The notes: generated by a model not told the origin, from the letters alone. Positions 7,123 through 14,594 are shown, counted from the first letter of the stretch. The stretch is DNA of 30,662 nucleotides from CAZNKO01 sp964573855 (GCA_964573855.1 CAZNKO010000005.1:1-30662); one strand, 5' to 3'. Program-made: numbers and translations.

Positions 7123-7641
7123 TCAAACGTCCATCGCTCGATAAACCTTTACCCATCGTTCCACTCCCAAAAGTCGAATAAGAGCCTGCATGGGCAATAG
7201 AACATCTTTCTCGCTCACCCAGACGCTTAATTGTTCACGTTGAAATCCAGAGGACAATAAAAAGCCGCGTAAACTTTTCCGAGCTAAGTTTGCCCCGACA
7301 GGAAAATCAAACATAACGAGACACCGCTCCCCCTTCGGGAGTCTTTTCTCTCTGCCTCGAATGTGACGCTTCACCTGCGCCACAAGCGCGTCTCTCGATA
7401 GTCGGACGATCATCTTCTTGCCCTGCTGCCAATCTTTTATCCAACGTTGTTTTCTTAAATGAAAAAGGGCCTTCTGACGCTTCGTCGTCTTTCGGATGGC
7501 TTCCCAGTCCTCGAAAGATACTCCCCCTTCAAAATACTCATAACGAAAATTTGCTGGCCGCGAAATCGCCCAGGCGATGAGATCGATCTCGGCCAGAACA
7601 TCTTCGATGATCTGCTGTGTTAAACCTTTCGTCAGCTTCAT
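7123..7641 (-). CDS. PaaX/Cas2-like protein 1 (winged helix plus Cas2-like fold)
   Basis: This 172-residue protein resembles PaaX-type regulators. Its N-terminal half (residues 55-90, KALFHLRKQRWIKDW...VRLSRDALV) has the winged-helix pattern. Its C-terminal half (about 100-170) has the Cas2-like ferredoxin pattern KGERCLVMFDFPVGAN...GFQREQLSVWVS with the conserved Asp of strand 1 at about 112. A clear paralogue is at 23690-24241. The start is chosen as the ATG at 7641, two or so bases after the predicted transcription start, implying leaderless mRNA; ATGs at 7647 and 7659 (inside the CCATATGG palindrome) are alternatives. The gene lies between two direct copies of its own promoter-operator. 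No Cas1, Cas9-like protein or CRISPR array is in the window, so adaptation is unsupported; autoregulation is the simplest role. Confidence 0.8.
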   Translation of the reverse strand: MKLTKGLTQQIIEDVLAEIDLIAWAISRPANFRYEYFEGGVSFEDWEAIRKTTKRQKALFHLRKQRWIKDWQQGKKMIVRLSRDALVAQVKRHIRGREKRLPKGERCLVMFDFPVGANLARKSLRGFLLSSGFQREQLSVWVSEKDVLLPMQALIRLLGVERWVKVYRAMDV

Positions 7642-7679
7642 TTCCATAAATAGTACCATATGGTACTCTTGGCTGTCAT
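7640..7679 (-). promoter_or_regulatory. Promoter-operator of PaaX/Cas2-like gene 1 (upstream repeat copy)
   Basis: On the minus strand, ATGACA (7674-7679), an 18-bp spacer and TACTAT (7650-7655) form a promoter. The perfect 16-bp dyad AGTACCATATGGTACT (7652-7667) overlaps the spacer and the -10. A protein bound there would block RNA polymerase. The core TACCATATGGTA recurs exactly downstream of the second paralogue (24259-24270). Confidence 0.7.
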
Positions 7680-7727
7680 GTCCTTTTTGCAAAAGTTTGT
7701 CGTGAACAAACAACTGCCTAGCGGAGG

Positions 7728-7763
7728 TGCCCGCCCGAACGTACCGTTCGGTACGGGCGGGCA
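7728..7763. repeat. Strong 36-bp hairpin (TGCCCGCCCG...CGGGCGGGCA)
   Basis: TGCCCGCCCG (7728-7737) pairs with 7754-7763, with an inner GTACCG-tt-CGGTAC. It lies upstream of the PaaX/Cas2-like gene 1 promoter. The rest of 7764-7901 holds no gene I can support. Confidence 0.7.
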
Positions 7764-7901
7764 AATCCCCATAGGTCCCGCGGATAATGATGCTTGACTG
7801 CCTGGTTTTTTATTGTTAGCCTATTTTTGACGGGATCCCGGGTGCAGAAAAAAATAGTCCCCACTTTATGGCAAGGGGATTATTTTTATTACGGAGCCAA
7901 C

Positions 7902-7930
7902 AAAAACATCCCGCGACGCGGGATGTTTTT
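7902..7930 (-). terminator. Intrinsic terminator after tRNA-Gln
   Basis: AAAAACATCCCGC-gac-GCGGGATGTTTTT is symmetrical, so it could act in both directions. Its edge touches the CCA end of tRNA-Gln. Confidence 0.85.
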
Positions 7931-8003
7931 GGTTCCGGGGCATGGATTCGAACCATGATTCACGGCTCCAAAGGCCGCTGTCCTGCCTTTAGACGACCCC
8001 GGA
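7930..8003 (-). tRNA. tRNA-Gln(TTG)
   Basis: Acceptor stem TCCGGGG/CCCCGGA, anticodon loop CTTTGGA with anticodon TTG, standard T-loop TTCGAAT and encoded CCA (7930-7932). It reads UUG, decoding CAA and probably CAG. Confidence 0.93.
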
Positions 8004-8013
8004 ATGTGTCCGG

Positions 8014-8042
8014 ATCCTACGCTGGAAACATGAAAAGATCAA
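8014..8042 (-). promoter_or_regulatory. Probable promoter of tRNA-Gln
   Basis: On the minus strand, TTGATC (8037-8042), a 17-bp spacer and TAGGAT (8014-8019) end 11 bases before the tRNA. Confidence 0.5.
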
Positions 8043-8057
8043 GCGTCTTGTCCGAGA

Positions 8058-8972
8058 TTACACCCTTAAATATCTCCGCATCGCGAGACTGGTGGAAACG
8101 ATATTGAGGAGTGCTAACGCGCCGAATTGGATGGCAAAGATGACGAGGCCGTTGGCGTTGAAATAATCCACGATCCCGACCGAGGCGCCGTCAAAAAACG
8201 CGTTGAACTTCGGCTCAAGGGCGGCGATGGTGGGCAGAACGATCGCGGCCACGATCGCGGTTGCAAGCACGCTGTAGATGATCACTTCAAGCAGGAATGG
8301 CATGCGTACGAACGAGTCCGTGGCCCCCACGAGCTTCATAATGCCGATTTCCTCGCGATGAATAAAGATGCCGATGCGGACCGTATTAAAAATGATGAGG
8401 GTCGCAATCACGAGGAAGACGGCGGTGAGGCCGAGGCCGAACCAACGTACGCGATCCGTGGTGCTCTTGATGCGCTCAATGATCTGTTCGTAATTCGTGA
8501 AATCTTTTTCGCGGATGTCGTTTTTGAATTGGGGATTTTCAAGGGCGTCCAACACGAACGGAAAATCCGAGACCGAGCGGGCGCGCACGACAAGCGCCGG
8601 ACCAAACGGATTGCGGTTGAGCTCGTCAAGCGAGCGCAGAATTGCGTCATCAGCCGCGTGGCGCAAGCGGAACCGATCAAGCGCTTCCTCGGGCGTCACA
8701 ATCTCGACGTCGCGCACCTGCGAGAGTCCGCGCAAGTACGCAGCCGCGCCCGTCGCCCGCTCCTGCGGCGTCCCGGCCTTAAAATACACGGAAACTTCAA
8801 TACGCTGTTCGATATACTCGGTGGCGCGTTCGGTGACGACGTTCATGACGAGAAGGACGTTCACGGAGAGAAGCGTCAGCATCAGCATGCTCACGGTAAT
8901 GACGGACAGCCAAAAATTACGCCAAATGTTCTGGCCCGCGAATTTGATGACACGATAGGTGGATACGAGCAT
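8058..8972 (-). CDS. ftsX: Cell division protein FtsX
   Basis: FtsX is the membrane subunit of the FtsEX ABC-type complex, which couples division to activation of cell-wall hydrolases. The 304-residue protein has a first transmembrane helix at about 20-45. An extracytoplasmic domain (about 50-165) contains IEVSVYFKAGTPQE. Three C-terminal helices follow (about 177-200, 228-250, 272-295), the FtsX permease layout. FIHREEIGIMKLVGATDSFVRMPF is the family's cytoplasmic coupling segment. The start is the ATG at 8972. It follows ftsE on the same strand, but instead of the usual overlap the two are separated by about 110 bp holding an inverted heptamer array. Confidence 0.95.
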   Translation of the reverse strand: MLVSTYRVIKFAGQNIWRNFWLSVITVSMLMLTLLSVNVLLVMNVVTERATEYIEQRIEVSVYFKAGTPQERATGAAAYLRGLSQVRDVEIVTPEEALDRFRLRHAADDAILRSLDELNRNPFGPALVVRARSVSDFPFVLDALENPQFKNDIREKDFTNYEQIIERIKSTTDRVRWFGLGLTAVFLVIATLIIFNTVRIGIFIHREEIGIMKLVGATDSFVRMPFLLEVIIYSVLATAIVAAIVLPTIAALEPKFNAFFDGASVGIVDYFNANGLVIFAIQFGALALLNIVSTSLAMRRYLRV

Positions 8973-8985
8973 AACAACACTGTCT

Positions 8986-9080
8986 TAGGTTACAGGTGTT
9001 AGGTTTTAGGTTATAGGTTATAGGAATGGAATCTCATTTCAGATTCTCCTATCACATATAACCTAAAACCTCTTACCTGT
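8986..9080. repeat. Inverted heptamer array (AGGTTAT type) between ftsE and ftsX
   Basis: The left arm has AGGTTTT AGGTTAT AGGTTAT and the right arm ATAACCT AAAACCT, each with period 7. They are complementary and would fold into a long hairpin in the ftsEX transcript. The same family, in strict heptamer phase, lies at 25299-25354. Confidence 0.85.
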
Positions 9081-9081
9081 G

Positions 9082-9762
9082 CTAAATCCGATAGTGTCCC
9101 TCTTCTTGATCCGAAACAACCGTTCCACCGTCCAGCGTAATCACACGCTTGCGGAGCGCGTTGACGACTTCGCGGTTGTGCGTGACGAGCACGATCGTGG
9201 TCCCGAACTCGTTGATTTTTTTCAGGAGCTCGATGATCTCGTGCGTGTTGATCGTGTCCAGGTTCCCCGTAGGCTCGTCTGCGACGAGAATCTTCGGCCG
9301 GTGCACGAGCGAACGCGCAATCACAACACGTTGCTGTTCTCCGCCGGAGAGCTGCTTCGGGAATCGATGCGCACGGTCATGCAAGTTCACGATTTTCAAA
9401 ACTTGCGGCACGACTTCACGGATCCGCCGCGGGCCCACCCCGGACACCTCGAGGGCAAACGCCACGTTTTCAAACACCGTTTTGCGCGGCAGGAGCTTGA
9501 AATCCTGAAACACGACTCCGATCTGGCGACGCAAAAACGGGATCTCACGGGGATGGATTTTTGTAATGTCCCACCCCCCGATCGCCACATGGCCATGTGT
9601 CGGCCGCTCCTCGGCAAAGAGCATTTTCGCGAGCGTGGTCTTCCCCGTACCGCTTTGTCCGACAATAGAAACAAACTCCCCCGGATGAATATGGAGGGAA
9701 ACGTCGCGGAGCGCGACCACGTTCGGATCGTAGACTTTGGAGACGTTTTTAAGATGGATCAT
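9082..9762 (-). CDS. ftsE: Cell division ATP-binding protein FtsE
   Basis: FtsE is the ATPase of the FtsEX complex on the inner face of the membrane. The 226-residue protein has Walker A GQSGTGKTT (35-43), a Q-loop in VVFQDFKLLP, the signature LSGGEQQR (about 136-143), Walker B ILVADEPTGNLD and an H-loop VTHN. The start is the ATG at 9762 (MIHLKNVSKVYD), which fits family length. A GTG at 9804 in frame would add 14 residues and overlap the promoter of the divergent tRNAs. ftsX follows on the same strand. Confidence 0.95.
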   Translation of the reverse strand: MIHLKNVSKVYDPNVVALRDVSLHIHPGEFVSIVGQSGTGKTTLAKMLFAEERPTHGHVAIGGWDITKIHPREIPFLRRQIGVVFQDFKLLPRKTVFENVAFALEVSGVGPRRIREVVPQVLKIVNLHDRAHRFPKQLSGGEQQRVVIARSLVHRPKILVADEPTGNLDTINTHEIIELLKKINEFGTTIVLVTHNREVVNALRKRVITLDGGTVVSDQEEGHYRI

Positions 9763-9766
9763 GCTC

Positions 9767-9795
9767 TTGTCTTGAACCAAATTCTCGTATATGAT
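9767..9795 (+). promoter_or_regulatory. Probable promoter of the tRNA-Gly/tRNA-Thr unit
   Basis: TTGTCT (9767-9772), a 17-bp spacer and TATGAT (9790-9795) lie about 35 bases before tRNA-Gly. They overlap the 5' end region of the divergent ftsE gene. Confidence 0.5.
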
Positions 9796-9830
9796 ACCGC
9801 TCACGAACGCTCAACACAAGCACGAAAAGT

Positions 9831-9904
9831 GCGGGTATAGTTTAGTGGTCAAATGACTGCTTCCCAAGCAGTAGTCACGGGTTCGATTCCCGTTACCCGC
9901 TCCA
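9831..9904 (+). tRNA. tRNA-Gly(CCC)
   Basis: Acceptor stem GCGGGTA/TACCCGC, anticodon loop TTCCCAA (anticodon CCC), T-loop TTCGATT and encoded CCA. It lies two bases upstream of tRNA-Thr. Confidence 0.93.
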
Positions 9905-9906
9905 GT

Positions 9907-9982
9907 GCCACCTTAGCTCAGCTGGCAGAGCAATGCTTTCGTAAAGCAGAGGTCCCGGGTTCGAATCCCGGAGGTGGCTCCA
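9907..9982 (+). tRNA. tRNA-Thr(CGT)
   Basis: Acceptor stem GCCACCT/AGGTGGC, anticodon loop TTCGTAA (anticodon CGT, reading ACG), T-loop TTCGAAT and encoded CCA. The first anticodon-stem pair is a mismatch (A-G). Confidence 0.93.
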
Positions 9983-10013
9983 AAAATTCCGCACGATCGT
10001 GCGGAATTTTTGT
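9983..10013 (+). terminator. Intrinsic terminator after tRNA-Thr, possibly bidirectional
   Basis: AAAAATTCCGCAC-gatc-GTGCGGAATTTTT follows the tRNA directly. The minus-strand foldase gene ends at 10018, so it may stop transcription from both sides. Confidence 0.85.
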
Positions 10014-10017
10014 TCTC

Positions 10018-10998
10018 TTATCCCCGCCCGAGCAGGCGCCAGACGCTGATCTTTTCAAGTTCGGCCTCAATCAGCTCCTCGAGCGTGCGCTTGGCCACGG
10101 CAATCACAGCCAAATGATACTCCACTCCATTCCCCCCTCCCGCCTCTTGCACCTCTTCCATCTCTTGTTTCTCCAAAAGCTGAATGACATAAAACCCATC
10201 GCTCGTCTCCAGCACGTTCGAATACGTCCCATCCTCCAATGCCATGACCGTCTCCCGCCAATCTTCCGGAACAATGTCGAGACTCACAAACCCGATGTCC
10301 CCGCCGGCCTTGGCCGTCGCGTCCTCGTTTGTCTCGCCCGCAATGAGCGCAAACGCCTCCCCGCCCGTGAGCCGTGTGTAAGCGGCCTCGATGCGCTCTT
10401 GTGCCTCCTTCTGCACCTTTGTGTCTGCCGCGATTTTGTCGGATAATTGCATAGAGAGAACCACGGGCCGCACGATGCGCTTCCGAAATTCATCCATTTT
10501 CCACCCGAACGTGTCGCGAATCTGTGTGGCGAGATCCTCCTCCGAGAGCGAACCGTCCGCAAGTAAATTCTGCAGGAACTCGACCTCTCGGCTGGAATCA
10601 AGCGAAACCTGGTACGCGCGCGCCAGCCGCTCGATCATCACCCGATTTATCAGTGTATCCATCAGATTTTTCTCAAGATCACTTCCGGCGGGCGGTTCTG
10701 CGCCCTCGGACGATGTACGGAAATAGGTTACCAGCGCATCATATTCAAAAATAAAATCTCGGACCAGAATCACGTTTCTCCCGACAAACGCCGCAGGGTA
10801 TGGAAGGGCTCGCGCGAGTGAACGCGCGAGCGGATCCGTGGGCGGCCGCGCGTACACAGAAGCGGTCGAGCCAACCAAAAAAAGCCCGAGAAGGGCGGCG
10901 AGGATACCGAAGACAAATCCGGCGAAGCCGGATCCCTGCCCGACCGGCAGGCGGGCGGCCCTGCCGGAAAGACGGATGTTCATCTTCTTATTTTCCAT
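10018..10998 (-). CDS. Membrane-anchored PpiC/SurA-type peptidyl-prolyl isomerase
   Basis: This probable extracytoplasmic foldase has 326 residues. A basic N-terminus leads into one transmembrane anchor (about 28-48). A SurA-N-like helical region (about 65-190, ILVRDFIFEYDALVTYF...LINRVMIERLARAY) follows, then a parvulin domain (about 200-290) with GGDIGFVSLDIVPEDWRETVMALEDGTYSNVLETSDGFYVIQLLEK. The ATG at 10998 overlaps the ftsB stop by 11 nt, suggesting translational coupling; a second ATG lies at 10983. DNA at 10919-10975, coding for the segment before the anchor (AARLPVGQGSGFAG), is a palindromic repeat inserted in frame. In a cell without an outer membrane it would act at the outer face of the membrane (inference). 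Confidence 0.85.
   Translation of the reverse strand: MENKKMNIRLSGRAARLPVGQGSGFAGFVFGILAALLGLFLVGSTASVYARPPTDPLARSLARALPYPAAFVGRNVILVRDFIFEYDALVTYFRTSSEGAEPPAGSDLEKNLMDTLINRVMIERLARAYQVSLDSSREVEFLQNLLADGSLSEEDLATQIRDTFGWKMDEFRKRIVRPVVLSMQLSDKIAADTKVQKEAQERIEAAYTRLTGGEAFALIAGETNEDATAKAGGDIGFVSLDIVPEDWRETVMALEDGTYSNVLETSDGFYVIQLLEKQEMEEVQEAGGGNGVEYHLAVIAVAKRTLEELIEAELEKISVWRLLGRG
10919..10975. repeat. In-frame palindromic repeat inside the PpiC-type gene
   Basis: CCGGC-gaa-GCCGG is followed by CCTGCCCG and CGGCAGGCGGG arms and CCTGCCGG, a set of nested dyads. It is translated just before the membrane anchor. Its style resembles the nested hairpins at 4630-4660. Confidence 0.65.
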
Positions 10999-11446
10999 AC
11001 GAAATGAGCTGCCGAAAGGCCTCTCGGTGAAAGAAGTAATACCACCATTTGACTGGGTTCGCAACCGTCCTCACTCCTGATTCGCCACTTAAAATTCCGA
11101 GCGGATCCGACGGGGCAGCTCCATCGGCCTCTTGCGTCGTTTGAGTTCCCGGCTGAATCACAACCACTTGTTCGCCGGGCTTCTTCAACCCAAGTTTCAG
11201 GCGTGCCTCCCGCTCAATCGAGGATTCGGTCTGAAGGGTGGAATGGAGGCGTGTGATTTCGAGATTGCGGGCCTGAAGGGCATAGGCTTCGGCTTGAAGG
11301 GAGGCAATGTCGCGCTGGATTTCCCTGTTGCGCAAAAACTCCCGGCCAAAGGACCAGGCGAGAAAGGCCAGCACAATAAAATTCACGATGAATAAAAATC
11401 GGAATTCCAGCACGCGGCGCAGCCAGGTTTTATGATGGCGAGGCAT
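10988..11446 (-). CDS. ftsB: Septum formation initiator FtsB/DivIC-like protein
   Basis: This 152-residue protein has a short basic cytoplasmic start, one transmembrane helix (about 16-34) and a coiled coil (about 36-80, REIQRDIASLQAEAYALQARNLEIT). The conserved EREARLKLGLKKPGEQVVVI segment follows, typical of FtsB/DivIC, the scaffold that links septal wall enzymes. The C-terminal tail (about 105-152) is longer than usual. The start is the ATG at 11446. Its end overlaps the start of the PpiC-type gene by 11 nt. Confidence 0.88.
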   Translation of the reverse strand: MPRHHKTWLRRVLEFRFLFIVNFIVLAFLAWSFGREFLRNREIQRDIASLQAEAYALQARNLEITRLHSTLQTESSIEREARLKLGLKKPGEQVVVIQPGTQTTQEADGAAPSDPLGILSGESGVRTVANPVKWWYYFFHREAFRQLISYGK

Positions 11447-11456
11447 AAGGGCAGAA

Positions 11457-11557
11457 AATCCGAAATCCGAAATGAAGAAAATCCGAAAAAACAGCTGAAA
11501 ATTCTAATTTTGAATTTAGAATTTCTTCGGATTTCGAATTTTCAACATTTCGAATTT
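11457..11557. repeat. Inverted heptamer array (AAATCCG/AAATTCG type)
   Basis: AAATCCG AAATCCG AAATGAAG AAAATCCG forms the left arm, and a complementary TTCGGATTTCGAATTTTC stretch forms the right. It fills the space between the PH-domain gene and ftsB and begins directly after the TGA of the former. Relatives are at 16072-16183 and 27661-27785. Confidence 0.8.
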
Positions 11558-12082
11558 TCATATTTCACTTTCCTCCGCCATGACGCGGCGGAGTTCATTG
11601 ATCAGAGCGGAAACGCGCGCGGGCTGACGGACGCGGCGGAATTCCAAGTCTGCCGCTTGACCGGCAGTCGTCACGATCACAACGCCGAGACGGAACACCG
11701 TCGGCAGGATGCCGCGGATTTCGTAGCTCACCTGATCAATACGTCCGAGCGGAATTTCCGTAACCACACGCTGAAAAAATCTCCGCTGATCCACGTCCAC
11801 GATGCGCTGATCCGTGATCACAAACATGGTGTGGGACCAGCGATGGAACGTATGCCAGCTGAACCAGCCCGCCGAAACAAGAAAAAGGGAGAAAACCACG
11901 AGGCCAAGCCATCCGAGTTGGAGGAGAGGATACAGAAGAAAGAAAGGCGCGAGGAGCCAAAGGATGAAGAGGGCGATCTTAGGCGCGTGCGGAACCAGAT
12001 CCTCACGCACAATCTCGAGGATTTCTTCGTCTGGCTGGAGTTGGATGAGTTTTTCAATACGCATAGATTTTTGCAGTATCAC
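11558..12082 (-). CDS. Membrane protein with bacterial PH domain (YdbS/bPH2-like)
   Basis: This 174-residue protein has two adjacent transmembrane helices (about 35-75) followed by a bacterial pleckstrin-homology-like domain (about 85-170). The hallmark is the sequence WSHTMFVITDQRIVDVDQRRFFQRVVTEIPLGRIDQVSYEIRG. Such proteins sit in the membrane; their ligand is unknown. The start is the GTG at 12082, whose GTGA overlaps the murE stop. An ATG at 12064 would drop six residues. It is downstream of murE and upstream of ftsB on the same strand. Confidence 0.82.
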   Translation of the reverse strand: MILQKSMRIEKLIQLQPDEEILEIVREDLVPHAPKIALFILWLLAPFFLLYPLLQLGWLGLVVFSLFLVSAGWFSWHTFHRWSHTMFVITDQRIVDVDQRRFFQRVVTEIPLGRIDQVSYEIRGILPTVFRLGVVIVTTAGQAADLEFRRVRQPARVSALINELRRVMAEESEI

Positions 12083-13422
12083 CCACTCATCATCTTAAAA
12101 TTTCCTAGCAGATGCAACGCGGCTCGCACGGCCGAGCGGTCGTCCCAGGGGATTTTTTTTCCGCGGGGACCGGCAATGACCGGCTCGCTCCCCTTGCCCG
12201 TGATAAGCACGAGATCGCCTGGTTCCGCGAGCGAGACCGCGAGACGGATCGCCTTGGCGCGGTCGAGAATACGGAAAAGATCCTGTCCGTCGCGCTTCCC
12301 TGCCTCCGCGGCCCCGTCGGCAACCTGGTTGATGATCTGCATCGGATCTTCGTCATAAGGATCCTCGTTTGTCACAACCACGAAATCCGCCGTGCGACCT
12401 GCCATGCTGCCCAAAATGGGACGGCGCGCGATGTCGCGCCCGCCGCCGGCGGAGCCGAGCACGTGAATCAGGCGCTTGTACTTGAAAAGACTGATGGCGG
12501 CATAACACGCACGCAGAGCCGCGGGTTCGTAGGCATAATCCACGATGACAAAAAACGGCTGGCCTTCACTTACGCTCTCAAGACGGCCTGGCACGGATGT
12601 GAGGCGAGCGGCCGCGTCGCGGAGGGTTTGCCAATCGATGCGGAGCGCGTGCAGAGCCGCAATGGCCGCGAGCGCGTTCTCCACGTTGAAAAGGCCGAGC
12701 GGCTTGATGGTGAAGTCACGGTCGGCCACACGGAACGTTGATCCGTCCGCCGTAGTCGCAACATCTTCGGCGATGACCGGCGTAAACGATGCGGTGAGTG
12801 GAGAGGGCCGCATCCCATACCCATACCGCCGATCGAACGGGAACGACAAAAAATATTCCGCATGTTCGTCGTCCACATTCACCACACACGTCTTTTCCAT
12901 TTCACGACCGTCGAGCGTCTTGCGCCGTCCACGGGCCGCGTGCGCGAAAAACTTTCCTTTTGCTTTTTTATAATTCTCAAATCCCCCGTGCGCCTCGATG
13001 TGTTCGGGAGTGAGATTCGTGAACACCGCGACATCATAGTTAATGCCGACATGCCGGTACTGGACGACTCCCTGTGACGACGTCTCAATCACGGCATGGG
13101 TGCAGCCCGCACGCACCATGTCGCGCAGCAGTTTCTGCGTCTGGAACCGGCCGAGCATGGTCATTTTTTTATCATTGATCCATTCATGCCCCGCAACTTT
13201 AAAACCCGCCGTGGACGTCCAGCCAACGCGATGGCCCGCGTGTTCGAGCATCCGGCCGATGAACTGCACGGTCGTGGATTTTCCGTTCGTTCCCGTGACG
13301 CCAATCACGACCAATTTCTCTGACGGATGGCCGTAGAGGGCCGCGGCGATCGCCGCGAGCAGGAAATGATACAGGTTGATGAGGGGCTCTGGAAGCAATT
13401 TGCGAATCGCGCTTTTCAACAT
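12079..13422 (-). CDS. murE: UDP-N-acetylmuramyl-tripeptide synthetase, MurE-like
   Basis: This Mur ligase adds the third stem-peptide residue to UDP-MurNAc-dipeptide. The 447-residue protein has an ATP-binding GVTGTNGKST (41-50), the central-domain ETSSQGVVQYR and TNLTPEHIEAHGGFENY, and C-terminal PGRLE and LGSAGGGRDIARRP motifs. The amino-acid pocket reads EDPYDEDP where diaminopimelate enzymes have DNPR, so Tyr replaces the DAP-binding Arg; the third residue cannot be read from sequence but classical DAP specificity is unlikely. It is slightly short because the usual N-terminal domain is reduced. The start is the ATG at 13422, with GAGG about 8 nt upstream. The PH-domain gene overlaps its stop. 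Confidence 0.92.
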   Translation of the reverse strand: MLKSAIRKLLPEPLINLYHFLLAAIAAALYGHPSEKLVVIGVTGTNGKSTTVQFIGRMLEHAGHRVGWTSTAGFKVAGHEWINDKKMTMLGRFQTQKLLRDMVRAGCTHAVIETSSQGVVQYRHVGINYDVAVFTNLTPEHIEAHGGFENYKKAKGKFFAHAARGRRKTLDGREMEKTCVVNVDDEHAEYFLSFPFDRRYGYGMRPSPLTASFTPVIAEDVATTADGSTFRVADRDFTIKPLGLFNVENALAAIAALHALRIDWQTLRDAAARLTSVPGRLESVSEGQPFFVIVDYAYEPAALRACYAAISLFKYKRLIHVLGSAGGGRDIARRPILGSMAGRTADFVVVTNEDPYDEDPMQIINQVADGAAEAGKRDGQDLFRILDRAKAIRLAVSLAEPGDLVLITGKGSEPVIAGPRGKKIPWDDRSAVRAALHLLGNFKMMSG

Positions 13423-13511
13423 AGAAGAATCCTCAAAATGCTATCATTTTTTGAAAAAATGCGCTACGCTAAGCGAACTATGGGCAAAAAATGGCACGGG
13501 AACAAAAAACC

Positions 13512-13537
13512 ACTTGTGTCCCGATCGGGACACAAGT
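13512..13537. promoter_or_regulatory. 26-bp perfect palindrome before the methyltransferase start
   Basis: A perfect dyad with half-site ACTTGTGTCCCGA sits two bases before the chosen ATG at 13540. It could be an operator, a start-proximal RNA hairpin, or a dispersed repeat translated in frame if a start further upstream (13441 or 13480) is used. Confidence 0.7.
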
Positions 13538-13539
13538 TG

Positions 13540-14301
13540 ATGCAATACAAAACAAGTTGGGAGCCGGTCGCGGAATGGTACGGCCGATACATGAGTTTGA
13601 GCGGCACTTTGCAAAAAGATATCGTCTTTCCGAAAACCATGGCGCTCCTCGAGCCGCGGCGCGGCGGACGTTATCTCGACATCGCGTGCGGGGAAGGAAC
13701 GTTCTCCCGTCAACTTACGGCGCATGCGAAAGGTGCCGACGTCGTTGGGATTGATATTGCCTCATCGCTCATTGAGCGCGCGAAAAAACAAGCGCCGCCT
13801 GGCGCTGAATACCGCATCGCGGATGCTACAAAGTTTGCCCATCTCTTCCCTGCTGCGTCCTTCGACGGCGCAACTTGCATCCTGGCCATCCAAAACATCG
13901 AATTGTTCGAGAAAGTCTTTGCCGAGGTGATCAAAGGGCTCAAGCCCAGCGCGCCGTTCGTGCTTGTCATGAACCACCCTGCCTTCCGCCAGCCGCGGCA
14001 AAGCGGCTGGGGCTGGGACGAGAAACGCAAACTGCAATATCGCCGTGTCGACAAATATCTCTCTGCCTACGACGCCCCGATCACGGCGCATCCAGGCTCG
14101 GCCCCGCATGTGAAAACTTTTTCCTATCACCGCCCGCTTCAGGAGTATACCGCCGCTCTCATCCGGAACGGCTTTGTGATCACCGCACTCGAGGAGTGGA
14201 TCTCAAACCGTGTGAGCAAACCTGGCGCCCGCGCCAAGGCGGAAAACACGGCTCGAGAGGAGATTCCCATGTTCCTCGCCCTCCGCGCTGAAAAGATTTA
14301 A
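13540..14301 (+). CDS. Class I SAM-dependent methyltransferase
   Basis: This 253-residue methyltransferase has the SAM-binding motif I YLDIACGEGTFSRQL (about 47-61), the acidic motif II in VVGIDIAS (about 70-77) and a post-motif IV segment ATCILAIQNIELFEKVFAEVIKGLKPSAPFVLVMNHP. The family usually starts at a segment like QYKTSWEPVAEWYG, so the ATG at 13540 is chosen; in-frame ATGs at 13441 and 13480 would add basic sequence and translate the palindrome at 13512-13537. It is divergent from murE, and its substrate cannot be told. Its stop lies one base from the convergent antitoxin gene. Confidence 0.85.
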   Translation: MQYKTSWEPVAEWYGRYMSLSGTLQKDIVFPKTMALLEPRRGGRYLDIACGEGTFSRQLTAHAKGADVVGIDIASSLIERAKKQAPPGAEYRIADATKFAHLFPAASFDGATCILAIQNIELFEKVFAEVIKGLKPSAPFVLVMNHPAFRQPRQSGWGWDEKRKLQYRRVDKYLSAYDAPITAHPGSAPHVKTFSYHRPLQEYTAALIRNGFVITALEEWISNRVSKPGARAKAENTAREEIPMFLALRAEKI

Positions 14302-14302
14302 T

Positions 14303-14524
14303 TCAATGAGCTTTGAGTTTCTCTAGGAGCTCTCGTGCCTGGATTCCTCCTTTCCGGAACTTTGTGAAATCAATGACGGTTTCCCAGCCGTCTTCGTCTA
14401 AAGGACTGATCTTAAAAAGGGGCGTCGATCGGCGCATCACAACGAGCGTCTCCCCGGCCTTGATCCGTCTTAAAAGCGCGGGGGTCTGCTCGCGAAGCTC
14501 TTTCAAGCCGACAGTATGATTCAT
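14303..14524 (-). CDS. Orphan Phd/YefM-type antitoxin
   Basis: This 73-residue protein has the Phd/YefM fold signature: VGLKELREQTPALLRRIKAGETLVVMRRSTPLFKISP, a DNA-binding N-terminal half that normally represses its own operon. The C-terminal tail (about 45-73, basic with ARELLEKLKAH) would be the toxin-binding part. No toxin gene (RelE, Doc, VapC type) is visible on either side; murD and the methyltransferase flank it. It may be a solitary regulator or a remnant. The start is the ATG at 14524. Confidence 0.82.
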   Translation of the reverse strand: MNHTVGLKELREQTPALLRRIKAGETLVVMRRSTPLFKISPLDEDGWETVIDFTKFRKGGIQARELLEKLKAH

Positions 14525-14594
14525 ACGAGAAAAAATAATCTTATGATATCTTTAGGACATCAAATGTTTGTCTGTAAGGCAAGGGGCATCACCG

